DNA of 9,007 nucleotides. It comes from Flavobacterium psychrophilum (GTDB lineage Bacteria > Bacteroidota > Bacteroidia > Flavobacteriales > Flavobacteriaceae). Shown in pieces: positions 1 to 7,358 of the stretch. The stretch covers positions 1 through 9,007 of the forward strand of contig CAMBZB010000053.1 in assembly GCA_945872245.1 (NCBI GenBank), read 5' to 3'. Position 1 is the first letter of the stretch. Each line of letters starts with the position of its first letter. Position numbers and translations under genes: made by a program. The notes beneath the pieces are model-generated. The model was not told the origin of the DNA. It did no database searches and worked only from the letters and a program-made list of their open reading frames with translations.

Positions 1-831
1 AGCCCATTTTCCAGTATAGGCTTGTAAACCTGGTTCTATAATTTGATTTCCAACAACAAAAGGATAACTTACTCTTGTTACAACATGTAAATCTCTATTG
101 GCTTCTGATTTATTGGCGGTTTGACCATTGTAAGCCCCAAAGGCAAAAACCCCATAATCTCCAGAACCTTTGTATCCGTCTTTAACAAGCATGGCAAAAC
201 GATCCCTAATTTTACTTGGAGCCCAGTAAAAGAAAACCCCTAAGTCTCGCTCATTGGCAACAGCACTATTCAAAGCATCGTTACGATCTAATGTTAAACG
301 ATTTTGACTGGATTGTAAATTCTCAAAACCATAAGGAACTTTACTCTGACCTACCCTAAAACGATACTCTTTTTTCTTATCGATTGACAAATCAAAATAA
401 GCATCTCTTAGTTGGGCAAAATGATTCACTCCAGTTGTCGGAGAACTCGCAAAGTCCGGTTGAATATAAATATATACATTAGGGTGTACTTGTCCGGAAA
501 AAATCATTCGGGCTCGTCTAATAAAAAACCCATTATTGGATTTTGCATCTGCAGCTGTTGAAGTTGTCCCCCAAGATTTGTCACATTGGTCACAAGAAAC
601 TTTATCATTTGAAGATAGCAATCCATTGTATCTAATCTGAACATAGCCCCTAAGACCTATGTTTTCATACCAATTTTCTTTTTTAGGCTTGCTTTTTTCT
701 TCAGCAATTTTAACTTGATTTAGAGAGTCCAAAACACGGATTACTTGGTTCTGAACCTCTTTTTTTGTGATGTCTTGCCCATTGACTATTGTCGTTAGTA
801 AGACCAAACATGTAAATAATTTATTTTTCAT
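1..831 (-). CDS. Phosphate-selective porin O/P family protein (3' end outside window)
   Basis: Outer-membrane beta-barrel porin, probably for anion or phosphate diffusion. I translated the minus strand from the ATG at 831: the frame stays open for 277 codons to the window edge, so the C-terminus is missing (family members are usually about 350-430 residues). The N-terminus MKNKLFTCLVLLTTIVNGQ is a signal peptide, cleaved near residue 18. A short Lys/Glu-rich coil follows (about 20-50), then NIGLRGYVQIRYNG, the typical first barrel strand of this family. Next come FIRRARMIFSGQVHPNVYIYIQPDF (a family hallmark), QLRDAYFDL, FRVGQSKVPYGFENLQSS and LDRNDALNSAVANERDLGVFFYW, all characteristic of OprO/OprP-like proteins. 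It lies downstream of the phoBR-like pair on the same strand but has its own Pho-box-like promoter. Family assignment is by motif recognition; phosphate specificity is inferred from the family name and context, since many Bacteroidota members are untested. Confidence 0.9.
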   Translation of the reverse strand, partial: MKNKLFTCLVLLTTIVNGQDITKKEVQNQVIRVLDSLNQVKIAEEKSKPKKENWYENIGLRGYVQIRYNGLLSSNDKVSCDQCDKSWGTTSTAADAKSNNGFFIRRARMIFSGQVHPNVYIYIQPDFASSPTTGVNHFAQLRDAYFDLSIDKKKEYRFRVGQSKVPYGFENLQSSQNRLTLDRNDALNSAVANERDLGVFFYWAPSKIRDRFAMLVKDGYKGSGDYGVFAFGAYNGQTANKSEANRDLHVVTRVSYPFVVGNQIIEPGLQAYTGKWA

Positions 832-858
832 CTTTTCTATTTGATTAATTTTCTGAGG

Positions 859-936
859 CAAAGATGAAACCCCAATGTTAAGTTAATGTTAAGTAATTAT
901 TAATAAATCAACAATAATTGTTAACCCAATGTTTGG
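859..936 (-). promoter_or_regulatory. Pho-box-like array and -7 element of the porin gene
   Basis: Read on the minus strand, five 7-bp half-sites start (5' ends) at 936 CCAAACA, 925 GTTAACA, 904 ATTAATA, 893 CTTAACA and 882 CTTAACA. Steps are 11, 21, 11 and 11 bp. The two promoter-proximal copies are identical, each followed by TT and separated by a 4-bp spacer TTAA. Nine bases after the last half-site comes CATCTTTG (866-859), one mismatch from the Bacteroidota -7 consensus TAnnTTTG. No -33 TTG is present; the array occupies that place, as expected for an activator-dependent promoter. The start codon is 27 bp further on. Binding by the adjacent PhoB-like regulator is inferred. Confidence 0.75.
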
Positions 937-995
937 TATGTAAATTTATTGGTGTTGTGTTTTATTTAATATACTGTAAATCAATATTAACATTA

Positions 996-2066
996 TTATA
1001 CAGCAAGAGGGTTTGAGGCTTTTTCCAAAGTAAATGAAAATTCTGAACCCTCGCCAAATTCACTATCGACATAAATCTTTTCGTTGTGGGCTTCAATAAT
1101 ATGTTTTACGATAGCGAGACCTAAGCCCGAACCGCCCTCGGAGCGCGAACCACTCTTGTCCACGCGATAAAAACGCTCAAAAAGTCTGGAGATATTTTGT
1201 TTTTCTATACCCTCACCATTGTCTGTCACCCGAACCAAAACCTTTTCCTGGGTTAGATTGGCAATTGCGACTTCTGTGGCACCTTCTTTTTTTCCATATT
1301 TAATGGAATTTACAATTAAGTTCTCTAGAACTTGTTGGATTTTATCTTTATCCCCGTATACAAAAATAGGATGGATGTAATACTTATCAAGGGCTAGGGT
1401 AATTTTCTTTTTATCGGCTTTCAATTCTAGTAAATCAAACACATTCTGAATTAATTCGACGATATCAAACTCGGAAAATTCAAGGTTCAAGTCCCCCACC
1501 TCTAGTTTAGTAATCATATCTAAATCTTGAACGATATAAATTAATCGTTCAACCCCTTTTTCGGCGCGTCGTAAGTATTTTTTTCGAATCGACTTGTCTT
1601 TTAGCCCACCTTCTAGCAGAGTTGAGATATAACCTTGGACGGTAAATAAAGGGGTTTTTAATTCATGGGAAACGTTTCCTAGGAACTCTCTTCGGTATTC
1701 CTCACGCACTTGCAGCATTTCAATCTCCAATTTTTTGTTGGTAGCAAACTTCTTCACCTCTCGAGTCAAGGTTTCCATATCAGTCGTTATGGGATGGTTA
1801 ATGAAAGACGTGGATTCTAGCAAGGAGACATCATCGTATATTTTTTTTATCCTTCTGTATATGAAATGCTCTACCCTATATTGTATAACAAGGAAAGAAA
1901 AAGCGTAGATGATAAAAAAAAATATTAATCCAAACGATACTATTATTGAACTAGAAAACTTAAAAAAAATTGCCGCCAATAGTAGTACAAATAGAGCGGC
2001 GACAAGACTGATATACAATGCTGAAATTACGGCAAACTTATAGGTTTTTTGGAAACTGATTTTCAT
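996..2066 (-). CDS. phoR: PhoR-like membrane sensor histidine kinase
   Basis: Inner-membrane sensor kinase that should autophosphorylate on histidine and pass the phosphate to the regulator encoded just upstream. It has 356 residues. Two hydrophobic helices (about 12-36 and 40-62) are joined by a very short loop, so there is no periplasmic sensor domain. A basic linker (63-120) carries no recognisable PAS domain. The DHp helix has the H box FLGNVSHELKTPL with phospho-accepting His134. The ATP-binding domain has the N box (QVLENLIVNSIKYG, 245-258), G1 DNGEGI (282-287), F box FERFYR (296-301) and G2 GGSGLGLAIVK (311-321). All catalytic motifs are intact. The gene starts 40 bp after the response-regulator stop, so co-transcription is likely. 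The start has no Shine-Dalgarno, normal for the phylum. The PhoR name rests on motif style, partner and phosphate-type neighbours; another HPK1-type kinase cannot be excluded. Confidence 0.85.
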   Translation of the reverse strand: MKISFQKTYKFAVISALYISLVAALFVLLLAAIFFKFSSSIIVSFGLIFFFIIYAFSFLVIQYRVEHFIYRRIKKIYDDVSLLESTSFINHPITTDMETLTREVKKFATNKKLEIEMLQVREEYRREFLGNVSHELKTPLFTVQGYISTLLEGGLKDKSIRKKYLRRAEKGVERLIYIVQDLDMITKLEVGDLNLEFSEFDIVELIQNVFDLLELKADKKKITLALDKYYIHPIFVYGDKDKIQQVLENLIVNSIKYGKKEGATEVAIANLTQEKVLVRVTDNGEGIEKQNISRLFERFYRVDKSGSRSEGGSGLGLAIVKHIIEAHNEKIYVDSEFGEGSEFSFTLEKASNPLAV

Positions 2067-2106
2067 TTTTCAAGAACTGGGTTATGAGTGCGAATTTACA
2101 AAAAAA

Positions 2107-2790
2107 TTACACTTCAAATTTATACCCAATCCCCTTAATAGTTTTAAACAAACGATCTCCGATTTTCTCCCTTAGTTTTCGGATGTGCACATCGATAGTT
2201 CTGCCACCGACAACAACGTCACTTCCCCAAACTTTTTCCAATATTTCTTCCCTTTTAAATACTTTACCGGGTTTGGATGCCAACAAATAAAATAATTCAA
2301 ATTCTTTACGTGGCAAGGCGATCACCACATCATCTTTTATTATTTTATATTCTTCACGATTAATCTCTATTCCGTGAATGTTTATTGTTTCGCTATTTTT
2401 ATCTTGGTCTTTTATTCGGCGCAAGAGCGCTTTAACCTTACTGACCAATAGTTTTGGCTTTATGGGCTTTGTAATATAATCATCGGCACCAGCATCAAAA
2501 CCTGCAACTTGAGAATAATCTTCGCTTCTTGCAGTTAAAAAAGTGATAATTACGTGATTTAATGCGGGAATTCTTCTGATGTTTTCACAAGCCTCCATAC
2601 CATCCATTTCAGGCATCATGACATCCATGATGATTAAATCCGGAACTTCTTTTATGGCTTTCAATATGGCTTCCTTTCCATTGGATGCCGTAAAAATTTC
2701 AAACCCTTCCTGAACGAGATTGTAGCTTACAATTTCTAAAATATCCGGGTCATCGTCAACTAATAAAATCTTTGTTATTCTTTTACGCAT
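2107..2790 (-). CDS. phoB: PhoB-like OmpR-family response regulator
   Basis: Cytoplasmic DNA-binding response regulator of 227 residues, the usual length for the OmpR/PhoB class. The receiver domain (about 6-124) has the acidic pocket Asp12-Asp14, the phosphorylation site Asp56 in IIMDVMMPEMDG, the switch residue Thr86 in FLTARSE, and Lys108 in ITKPIKPK. A short linker leads to a winged-helix domain (about 135-227). That domain contains the typical LPRKEFELFYLLASKPGKVFKREEIL segment, the recognition helix around GGRTIDVHIRKLREKIG (195-211) and the C-terminal wing IKGIGYKFEV. It is first in a probable two-gene unit with the kinase and is divergent from the TonB-dependent receptor. It is the natural candidate to bind the tandem half-sites upstream of the porin, receptor and lipoprotein genes. 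Upstream of its own start I do not find that array, so autoregulation by the same signal is not supported. Confidence 0.88.
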   Translation of the reverse strand: MRKRITKILLVDDDPDILEIVSYNLVQEGFEIFTASNGKEAILKAIKEVPDLIIMDVMMPEMDGMEACENIRRIPALNHVIITFLTARSEDYSQVAGFDAGADDYITKPIKPKLLVSKVKALLRRIKDQDKNSETINIHGIEINREEYKIIKDDVVIALPRKEFELFYLLASKPGKVFKREEILEKVWGSDVVVGGRTIDVHIRKLREKIGDRLFKTIKGIGYKFEV

Positions 2791-2846
2791 ACTATTTATA
2801 ACTTAAATTCATATCATTTTAGGTTATGGAATGATTTAAATCGATG

Positions 2847-2854
2847 TAAATATA
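2847..2854 (-). promoter_or_regulatory. Possible -7 element of the phoB-phoR unit
   Basis: On the minus strand TATATTTA matches seven of the consensus positions in TAnnTTTG, differing only in the last base, and lies 56 bp before the phoB-like ATG. No TTG-type -33 element is visible at the usual distance, and the position where a Pho half-site would sit (9 bp upstream) holds CGCTCAG, which does not match. In AT-rich DNA such a -7 match can occur by chance. Confidence 0.3.
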
Positions 2855-2900
2855 GAAATAAAACTGAGCGGTTAATATTATAGAAAGGTAATTTAAAAAT

Positions 2901-2978
2901 GTTAACAATTTGGTAATATTAAAGGTGCAAAGGGTAATGTTTAGTTAACTTTTAATTTACAAAAGAGGCTTTTCTTTG
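2901..2978 (+). promoter_or_regulatory. Pho-box-like array and -7 element of the TonB-dependent receptor gene
   Basis: Five 7-bp half-sites start at 2901 GTTAACA, 2912 GGTAATA, 2933 GGTAATG, 2944 GTTAACT and 2955 ATTTACA, with steps of 11, 21, 11 and 11 bp. Spacers within each set are 4 bp and AT-only (ATTT, TTTA, TTTA). Nine bases after the last half-site is TTTCTTTG (2971-2978), one mismatch from TAnnTTTG; the ATG follows 22 bp later. The spacing matches the porin promoter base for base, although it lies on the opposite strand and the sequence between differs. The array lies within the 210-bp divergent region between the phoB-like gene and the receptor gene. Confidence 0.75.
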
Positions 2979-3000
2979 CAAATAAATTAACACTAAAAAA

Positions 3001-5784
3001 ATGAAATTTAAAATATTGTGTATTGCACTATTAATTTCCACACTTTGTTTTTCTAAAAATGAGGGGACAATCACTGGAATATTGACGGACAAAAATTTAA
3101 ACCAAAAAGTATTGTCGTCAGCAAAAGTGATTATAAAAGAAGCCGGTATAACTACCAATACAGATGCTGACGGAAAATTTTCGATAGTTGTTCCGTCTGG
3201 AGTTTATGTGGTTGAATTTAGCCATGCCGGCTATGAGTCTACTGAAGTTATAGTTACCGTTACTGAAGGGCAGACAACCATCATCAATGAATCTTTGGTT
3301 CCCCAAAATTACAACCTAAAAGAGGTGGTTATCAAAGCGGTGTCAAACAGGGAAAAAGAAACCGCCATCTTACTTGATCAAAAAAATGCTGTCGTAATCA
3401 AACAAAGCATTGGCGCACAGGAAATGGCAAGAAAAGGAGTTAGTGACGTTGAGGAAGGTTTGACAAAAATTACGGGGATTACAAAAGTGGATGGTAGAGG
3501 ACTTTTTGTTAGAGGACTTGAAGACCGTTATAACAATTTATTGATAAACGACTTGGCAGTGCCCTCAAACAATCCTTTCAAAAAAATTATCCCTTTAGAT
3601 ATTTTTCCTACCGACATTGTAAGTGTTTTAGAAACATACAAAACTTTTAATCCAAATATTTATGGCGATTTTGCTGGAGCAACTTTTAACATTGTCACCT
3701 CAAGAGGCGGAAAAAGCATGACTAAAATTAATTTTGGGACCGGTTATACAACCAATAACAATTTAAGAAAATTTTTAATTTCGTCTGATGTGAATTCAAC
3801 AAGAGACTTTCTAGGTTTTTCTGGAGAAAACAGACATTTGCCAACTGCATTTGGAGGAACTCCTGCAAACAAAACACTTTCAACAAACGATGCCTTAAAT
3901 GCATTTGATTCTGGTTATAATGTGGATGAGGTAAAATCACCAATTAATACTTCAATGAGTATATTACATTCAGAGAAATTTTTAGTTGGAAAAAACAAAA
4001 ACACTTTTCAATATTTATTCTCTTTAAATTTCGAGAATAAATACCAATATCGTCAAGGAGTTGATCGTTTTTTCAATATAGGCCAAGGAAATTACGACAA
4101 TAATTTACAAAACTCACAATACAAATACATTACAAATACTTCGGGTTTGGTTTCTTTAAATTACAAAACTGACAGATTGGATTTATCTTCAAATACATTT
4201 TATTTGAAATCTACAGAAAACATGATTCAAGATCAGGTTGGATATACAAACGGCGCAACTACAAACTCCAATGGCTTTATTAGATTAAATCAGCTTGAAA
4301 AAACAGACTACCTAAATACTCAATTACAAGCGAATTACAAATTAACTTCAAATGAAAAACATAATCTTAAAGGGGCTTTTTCGTTCACAAAAAATAAATT
4401 TGAACAACCAGACAGAAAATCATTTAAAGGATTAAAAACAGATGACCAAACCACTTTAATAAACTATGAAGGAAACAGTTTATTTAGACAATATTTTGAT
4501 GTGGACGGAAAAAGTCATATTGCGGGATTACTGGAATACAATTGGAAATTTGGAAACGAAGACCTTACTAAAGCACACAAATTTACTGCGGGATATAATG
4601 GTTACATGAATAATGTGGAATCAGTATTTAGATTTTTAGTTTCAAATCGCTTAGGAGGTACAGGTCAAGTATCCGTGACAACGAATGCTCCTGATACAAC
4701 TTTTGCTAATGAAATTTTAAATTATAACTTTACTTATAGAGAAGGGACAGCTGAAAACTATAAAACAAAATTAGCTGAAAATGTTAATGCTGGATATGTC
4801 GATTTTTTCTTTAGACTTTCTGAAAAATTTGAACTTAATTTTGGTGCTAGAGCGGAACAAACCATTAGAGAGATTAAATACCGTGAACTTGGGCAAACAT
4901 TACCAAGCTCTTATATCACTAATACAAATACTAAATTAAATATTTTACCTACCTTAAATACAAAATTTAAAGTAAGCGACAAATCTAATATACGTTTTGC
5001 TGCCTCTAAGACAATAACAAGACCCGTATTAATGGAGGCATTTCCTGTTGAATATATTAATTTAGATGGAACAATAGTAAATGGAAATAAAGATGTTGTC
5101 AATAGCGATAATTATAATTTTGATTTAAAATACGAATTATTCCCAACAAACAAAGAAATGTTGGCGCTTACGGCATTCTCTAAAATAATTCAAAATCCAA
5201 TTGAAAGAATATTTCAACCTACTGCTGGTAGTGGTGGGCAAATAATCACATTTGATAATTCTGAAAAAGCATTCTTAATGGGAGCTGAATTAGAATTTAA
5301 TCTACAATTGGAGCGTATTTCAAGTAGCTTGTCTCAATTCTCTTTAGGTTTCAATACATCAATTATGAAATCAAATGTAACTATTGCAAAAGACAATACA
5401 TTAGAAACAAACCCAGATCGTGCATTACAAGGAGCTTCTCCTTGGATAATCAATTCCGATTTAAAATACGATTTCAATTTTAATGAAAATTGGTCTAATA
5501 CCTTAACATTAGTTTACAATGTTTATGGCAAACGAATTTATGCCATAGGCACTGCCGGATTAGATCATTATTACGAACAATCATTCAATAAATTAGATTT
5601 CATTTGGGGCAGTAAGGTTAGTAAAAACTGGGATTTAAAATTGGCAATTGATAACATTCTTGACCCAATCTACCAAATCAACTTAGGAGGCGAAAGCAAA
5701 ATAAACATAACCGAACAAGATTTAACGGTGAAAAGCTATAAAAGAGGAATTGGTTTTTCCTTTAATTTAGGATATACTTTCTAA
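3001..5784 (+). CDS. TonB-dependent outer-membrane receptor with N-terminal carboxypeptidase-regulatory-like domain
   Basis: Energy-dependent outer-membrane transporter of 927 residues. The signal peptide MKFKILCIALLISTLCFS is followed by a beta-sandwich of the CarboxypepD_reg-like type (about 22-102: GTITGILTD, then TNTDADGKFSIVVPSGVYVVEFSHAGYES). A TonB-box-like stretch NLKEVVIKA (105-113) comes next. The plug (about 128-235) contains ITKVDGRGLFVRGLEDRYNNLLIND and GDFAGATFNIVTSRG. The rest is beta-barrel, ending in FSFNLGYTF with a terminal aromatic residue as outer-membrane proteins do. It is not a typical SusC: no SusD gene follows, and the next gene encodes a beta-helix-like lipoprotein instead. 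It has its own Pho-box-like promoter and is followed by a strong intrinsic terminator. Substrate is not evident from sequence; the Pho-type context suggests phosphate or a phosphorus-containing compound (inference). Siderophore or other ligands remain possible. Confidence 0.9.
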   Translation: MKFKILCIALLISTLCFSKNEGTITGILTDKNLNQKVLSSAKVIIKEAGITTNTDADGKFSIVVPSGVYVVEFSHAGYESTEVIVTVTEGQTTIINESLVPQNYNLKEVVIKAVSNREKETAILLDQKNAVVIKQSIGAQEMARKGVSDVEEGLTKITGITKVDGRGLFVRGLEDRYNNLLINDLAVPSNNPFKKIIPLDIFPTDIVSVLETYKTFNPNIYGDFAGATFNIVTSRGGKSMTKINFGTGYTTNNNLRKFLISSDVNSTRDFLGFSGENRHLPTAFGGTPANKTLSTNDALNAFDSGYNVDEVKSPINTSMSILHSEKFLVGKNKNTFQYLFSLNFENKYQYRQGVDRFFNIGQGNYDNNLQNSQYKYITNTSGLVSLNYKTDRLDLSSNTFYLKSTENMIQDQVGYTNGATTNSNGFIRLNQLEKTDYLNTQLQANYKLTSNEKHNLKGAFSFTKNKFEQPDRKSFKGLKTDDQTTLINYEGNSLFRQYFDVDGKSHIAGLLEYNWKFGNEDLTKAHKFTAGYNGYMNNVESVFRFLVSNRLGGTGQVSVTTNAPDTTFANEILNYNFTYREGTAENYKTKLAENVNAGYVDFFFRLSEKFELNFGARAEQTIREIKYRELGQTLPSSYITNTNTKLNILPTLNTKFKVSDKSNIRFAASKTITRPVLMEAFPVEYINLDGTIVNGNKDVVNSDNYNFDLKYELFPTNKEMLALTAFSKIIQNPIERIFQPTAGSGGQIITFDNSEKAFLMGAELEFNLQLERISSSLSQFSLGFNTSIMKSNVTIAKDNTLETNPDRALQGASPWIINSDLKYDFNFNENWSNTLTLVYNVYGKRIYAIGTAGLDHYYEQSFNKLDFIWGSKVSKNWDLKLAIDNILDPIYQINLGGESKINITEQDLTVKSYKRGIGFSFNLGYTF

Positions 5785-5804
5785 TATTTTTAAAAAATCC
5801 ATCT

Positions 5805-5833
5805 AAAGCCCTAGTAAAACTAGGGCTTTTTTT
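5805..5833 (+). terminator. Intrinsic terminator after the TonB-dependent receptor
   Basis: A perfect 11-bp inverted repeat, AAAGCCCTAGT (5805-5815) and ACTAGGGCTTT (5819-5829), with a 3-base loop AAA, runs into seven T residues (5827-5833). It lies 20 bp after the receptor stop and separates the receptor transcript from the lipoprotein gene. Confidence 0.9.
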
Positions 5834-5855
5834 AATGAAAATCAAAGTTGTTATT

Positions 5856-5932
5856 CATAACGTTTTGGTAACTTAGAATTGACAATGGTAACAATTGCAT
5901 AACCTTAAATTATAATTATCAAAGTATTTTTG
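5856..5932 (+). promoter_or_regulatory. Pho-box-like array and -7 element of the beta-helix lipoprotein gene
   Basis: Five 7-bp half-sites start at 5856 CATAACG, 5867 GGTAACT, 5887 GGTAACA, 5898 CATAACC and 5909 ATTATAA, with steps of 11, 20, 11 and 11 bp and spacers TTTT, ATTG and TTAA inside the sets. Nine bases after the last half-site is TATTTTTG (5925-5932), a perfect match to TAnnTTTG; the ATG is 27 bp further on. The promoter-proximal half-site is the weakest of the five. The layout is the same as at the porin and receptor promoters except that the gap between pair and triplet is one base shorter. Confidence 0.72.
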
Positions 5933-5959
5933 CTATATAAAAATTAAAAACAAAAAATC

Positions 5960-7177
5960 ATGAAAACAAAATTTTTAGCTTTAGCAGCAGGTGTAGGGTT
6001 ATTTTTAAACTCTTGTTCAAGTAATAGTGAAGAAAACACGGTTAAAGTGCCAGTTGTTGGCGAAATCAGCAATGCTGATGTTCAAGCCAGTAGATCATAC
6101 GCATATGGAAACTATACCTTAAATGGCTATGTAAAAATTCCTGATGGAGTAACTATTTCTTTTGAAGCCGGAACAACTATTACCGCCGATGCAAGTGTGG
6201 GTGGTAATGACGCTATTGTAGTCTTGAAAGGCGGAAAATTAATTATGGAAGGCACGGCTGCAGAACCAATTGTTTGCACCGAGAAATCAAATACGCCTGG
6301 TTCATGGGCTGGTATTATCATGTATGGTGATGCGCCAATCGTTGGGTCTAGTGGCGTTACAACTGCTACTTCTGAAGATGGTTTAACTTTGATTTACGGC
6401 GGAAATAATACAACTCATAGCAGCGGCTCTCTAAAATATGTTCAAGTTTTATATGCTGGACAAGTAATTACTTCAAATTCAAAAGAGAATAATGGATTTT
6501 CTTTTTATTCAGTGGGATCAGGAACGGTTTTGGAAAATTTAGTAGCCTATAAAGGTAAGGATGATGGATTTGAATTTTATGGAGGAACAGTAAGTGCTAA
6601 AAATTTAATATCCTATGGTAACTATGATGACTCTTTTGATTGGCAAGATGGATGGAGAGGTGAATTAAATACAAATTGGTATGCGTATCAAGTAGGGACA
6701 GCTAATTATGGAATGGAAATAGAAGCTAAATCGGTAAACAATAGCTTCTGGCCGAAAATAGCAGGAATTACATTAAAAAGAGCTGAAGGCACTTTAACTG
6801 AATCACTTTCTGAAATTCAAATTGACGCTTTCCAATTCAAGAAACAGGGTAATGGAGAGTATAGTAACATCGTAATTGATGGTTATAAAAATTATACAAA
6901 CCCTAACACATCAGCAGTAACCTTAGGTGGTGCTGTTCAAGTATTGGATTTAGTTACCTACAATGACCAAATTGTAGGTGGTAAAGTTAAATTGACAAAT
7001 GTTAAAATAACAAATTATGATAATATTTTCACTAATGGCGCAAATACATTTACCACAACAACAAACAGTTTCAACCCATTTTCAAATTGGCTACCTACAA
7101 CTACTGCAATAGGTGCCTCACTGACCGCTGGAAATTGGGCAAAAGTTGACGGAGTAAATTTGTTATCTAATTTGTAA
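5960..7177 (+). CDS. Beta-helix-like surface lipoprotein, putative partner of the TonB-dependent receptor
   Basis: 405 residues. The signal peptide MKTKFLALAAGVGLFLNSC ends in a lipobox (LNSC) with lipidated Cys19. SSNSEE follows; the acidic pair near the cysteine resembles the surface-export signal of Flavobacteria lipoproteins, so an outer-leaflet, outward-facing location is likely. The body has the short repeating strands of a right-handed parallel beta-helix (GVTISFEAGTTITAD, IVVLKGGKLIMEGTAAEPIVCT, GSWAGIIMYGDAPI). A conserved-looking acidic and aromatic centre follows: DDGFEFYGG (201-209), DDSFDWQDGWRG (223-234) and GMEIE (251-255). I do not recognise an enzyme signature. It follows the TonB-dependent receptor with its own promoter and terminator, occupying the place a SusD-like binding lipoprotein would take. 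A ligand-capturing role is inferred; a polysaccharide-acting or adhesin role is an alternative. Confidence 0.8.
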   Translation: MKTKFLALAAGVGLFLNSCSSNSEENTVKVPVVGEISNADVQASRSYAYGNYTLNGYVKIPDGVTISFEAGTTITADASVGGNDAIVVLKGGKLIMEGTAAEPIVCTEKSNTPGSWAGIIMYGDAPIVGSSGVTTATSEDGLTLIYGGNNTTHSSGSLKYVQVLYAGQVITSNSKENNGFSFYSVGSGTVLENLVAYKGKDDGFEFYGGTVSAKNLISYGNYDDSFDWQDGWRGELNTNWYAYQVGTANYGMEIEAKSVNNSFWPKIAGITLKRAEGTLTESLSEIQIDAFQFKKQGNGEYSNIVIDGYKNYTNPNTSAVTLGGAVQVLDLVTYNDQIVGGKVKLTNVKITNYDNIFTNGANTFTTTTNSFNPFSNWLPTTTAIGASLTAGNWAKVDGVNLLSNL

Positions 7178-7204
7178 GGACAATTTTTCTGCCATATTCT
7201 ATAT

Positions 7205-7231
7205 AAATCCCGAAAATTTCGGGATTTTTTT
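7205..7231 (+). terminator. Intrinsic terminator after the lipoprotein gene
   Basis: The inverted repeat AAATCCCG (7205-7212) and CGGGATTT (7220-7227), with loop AAAATTT, is followed by a run of seven T residues (7225-7231). It lies 27 bp after the stop codon of the lipoprotein. Confidence 0.88.
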
Positions 7232-7358
7232 ATTTTAAATTGTTATTAACCTTGAGGAAATGACTCTAAAATAGAATTTATTTAAGTAATTCTTCATAAA
7301 ATAAATCCTCATAACGCATTTTTATTTAATTTGGTATACAATTTGAAATGTTTTTTTA

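Noticed and set aside
961..995. Terminator after the phoR-like gene
   Set aside because: AT-rich with short inverted stretches but no stable GC-containing hairpin followed by a T run on the minus strand.
2084..2290. 68-codon plus-strand reading frame
   Set aside because: It lies antisense over the phoB-like and phoR-like genes, shows no protein features and has no promoter; a shadow of the real genes.
2952..3158. 68-codon minus-strand reading frame over the receptor start
   Set aside because: It covers the receptor promoter and signal peptide on the opposite strand and resembles no known family; a chance frame.
3728..3943. Minus-strand frame inside the receptor gene
   Set aside because: Antisense shadow of a well supported beta-barrel coding region, as are the frames at 3118-3306, 4911-5102, 6127-6321 and 7979-8164.
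3001..7177. Standard SusC/SusD polysaccharide utilisation pair
   Set aside because: The lipoprotein has beta-helix-type strands rather than the helical SusD fold, and no glycoside hydrolase genes are present in the window.
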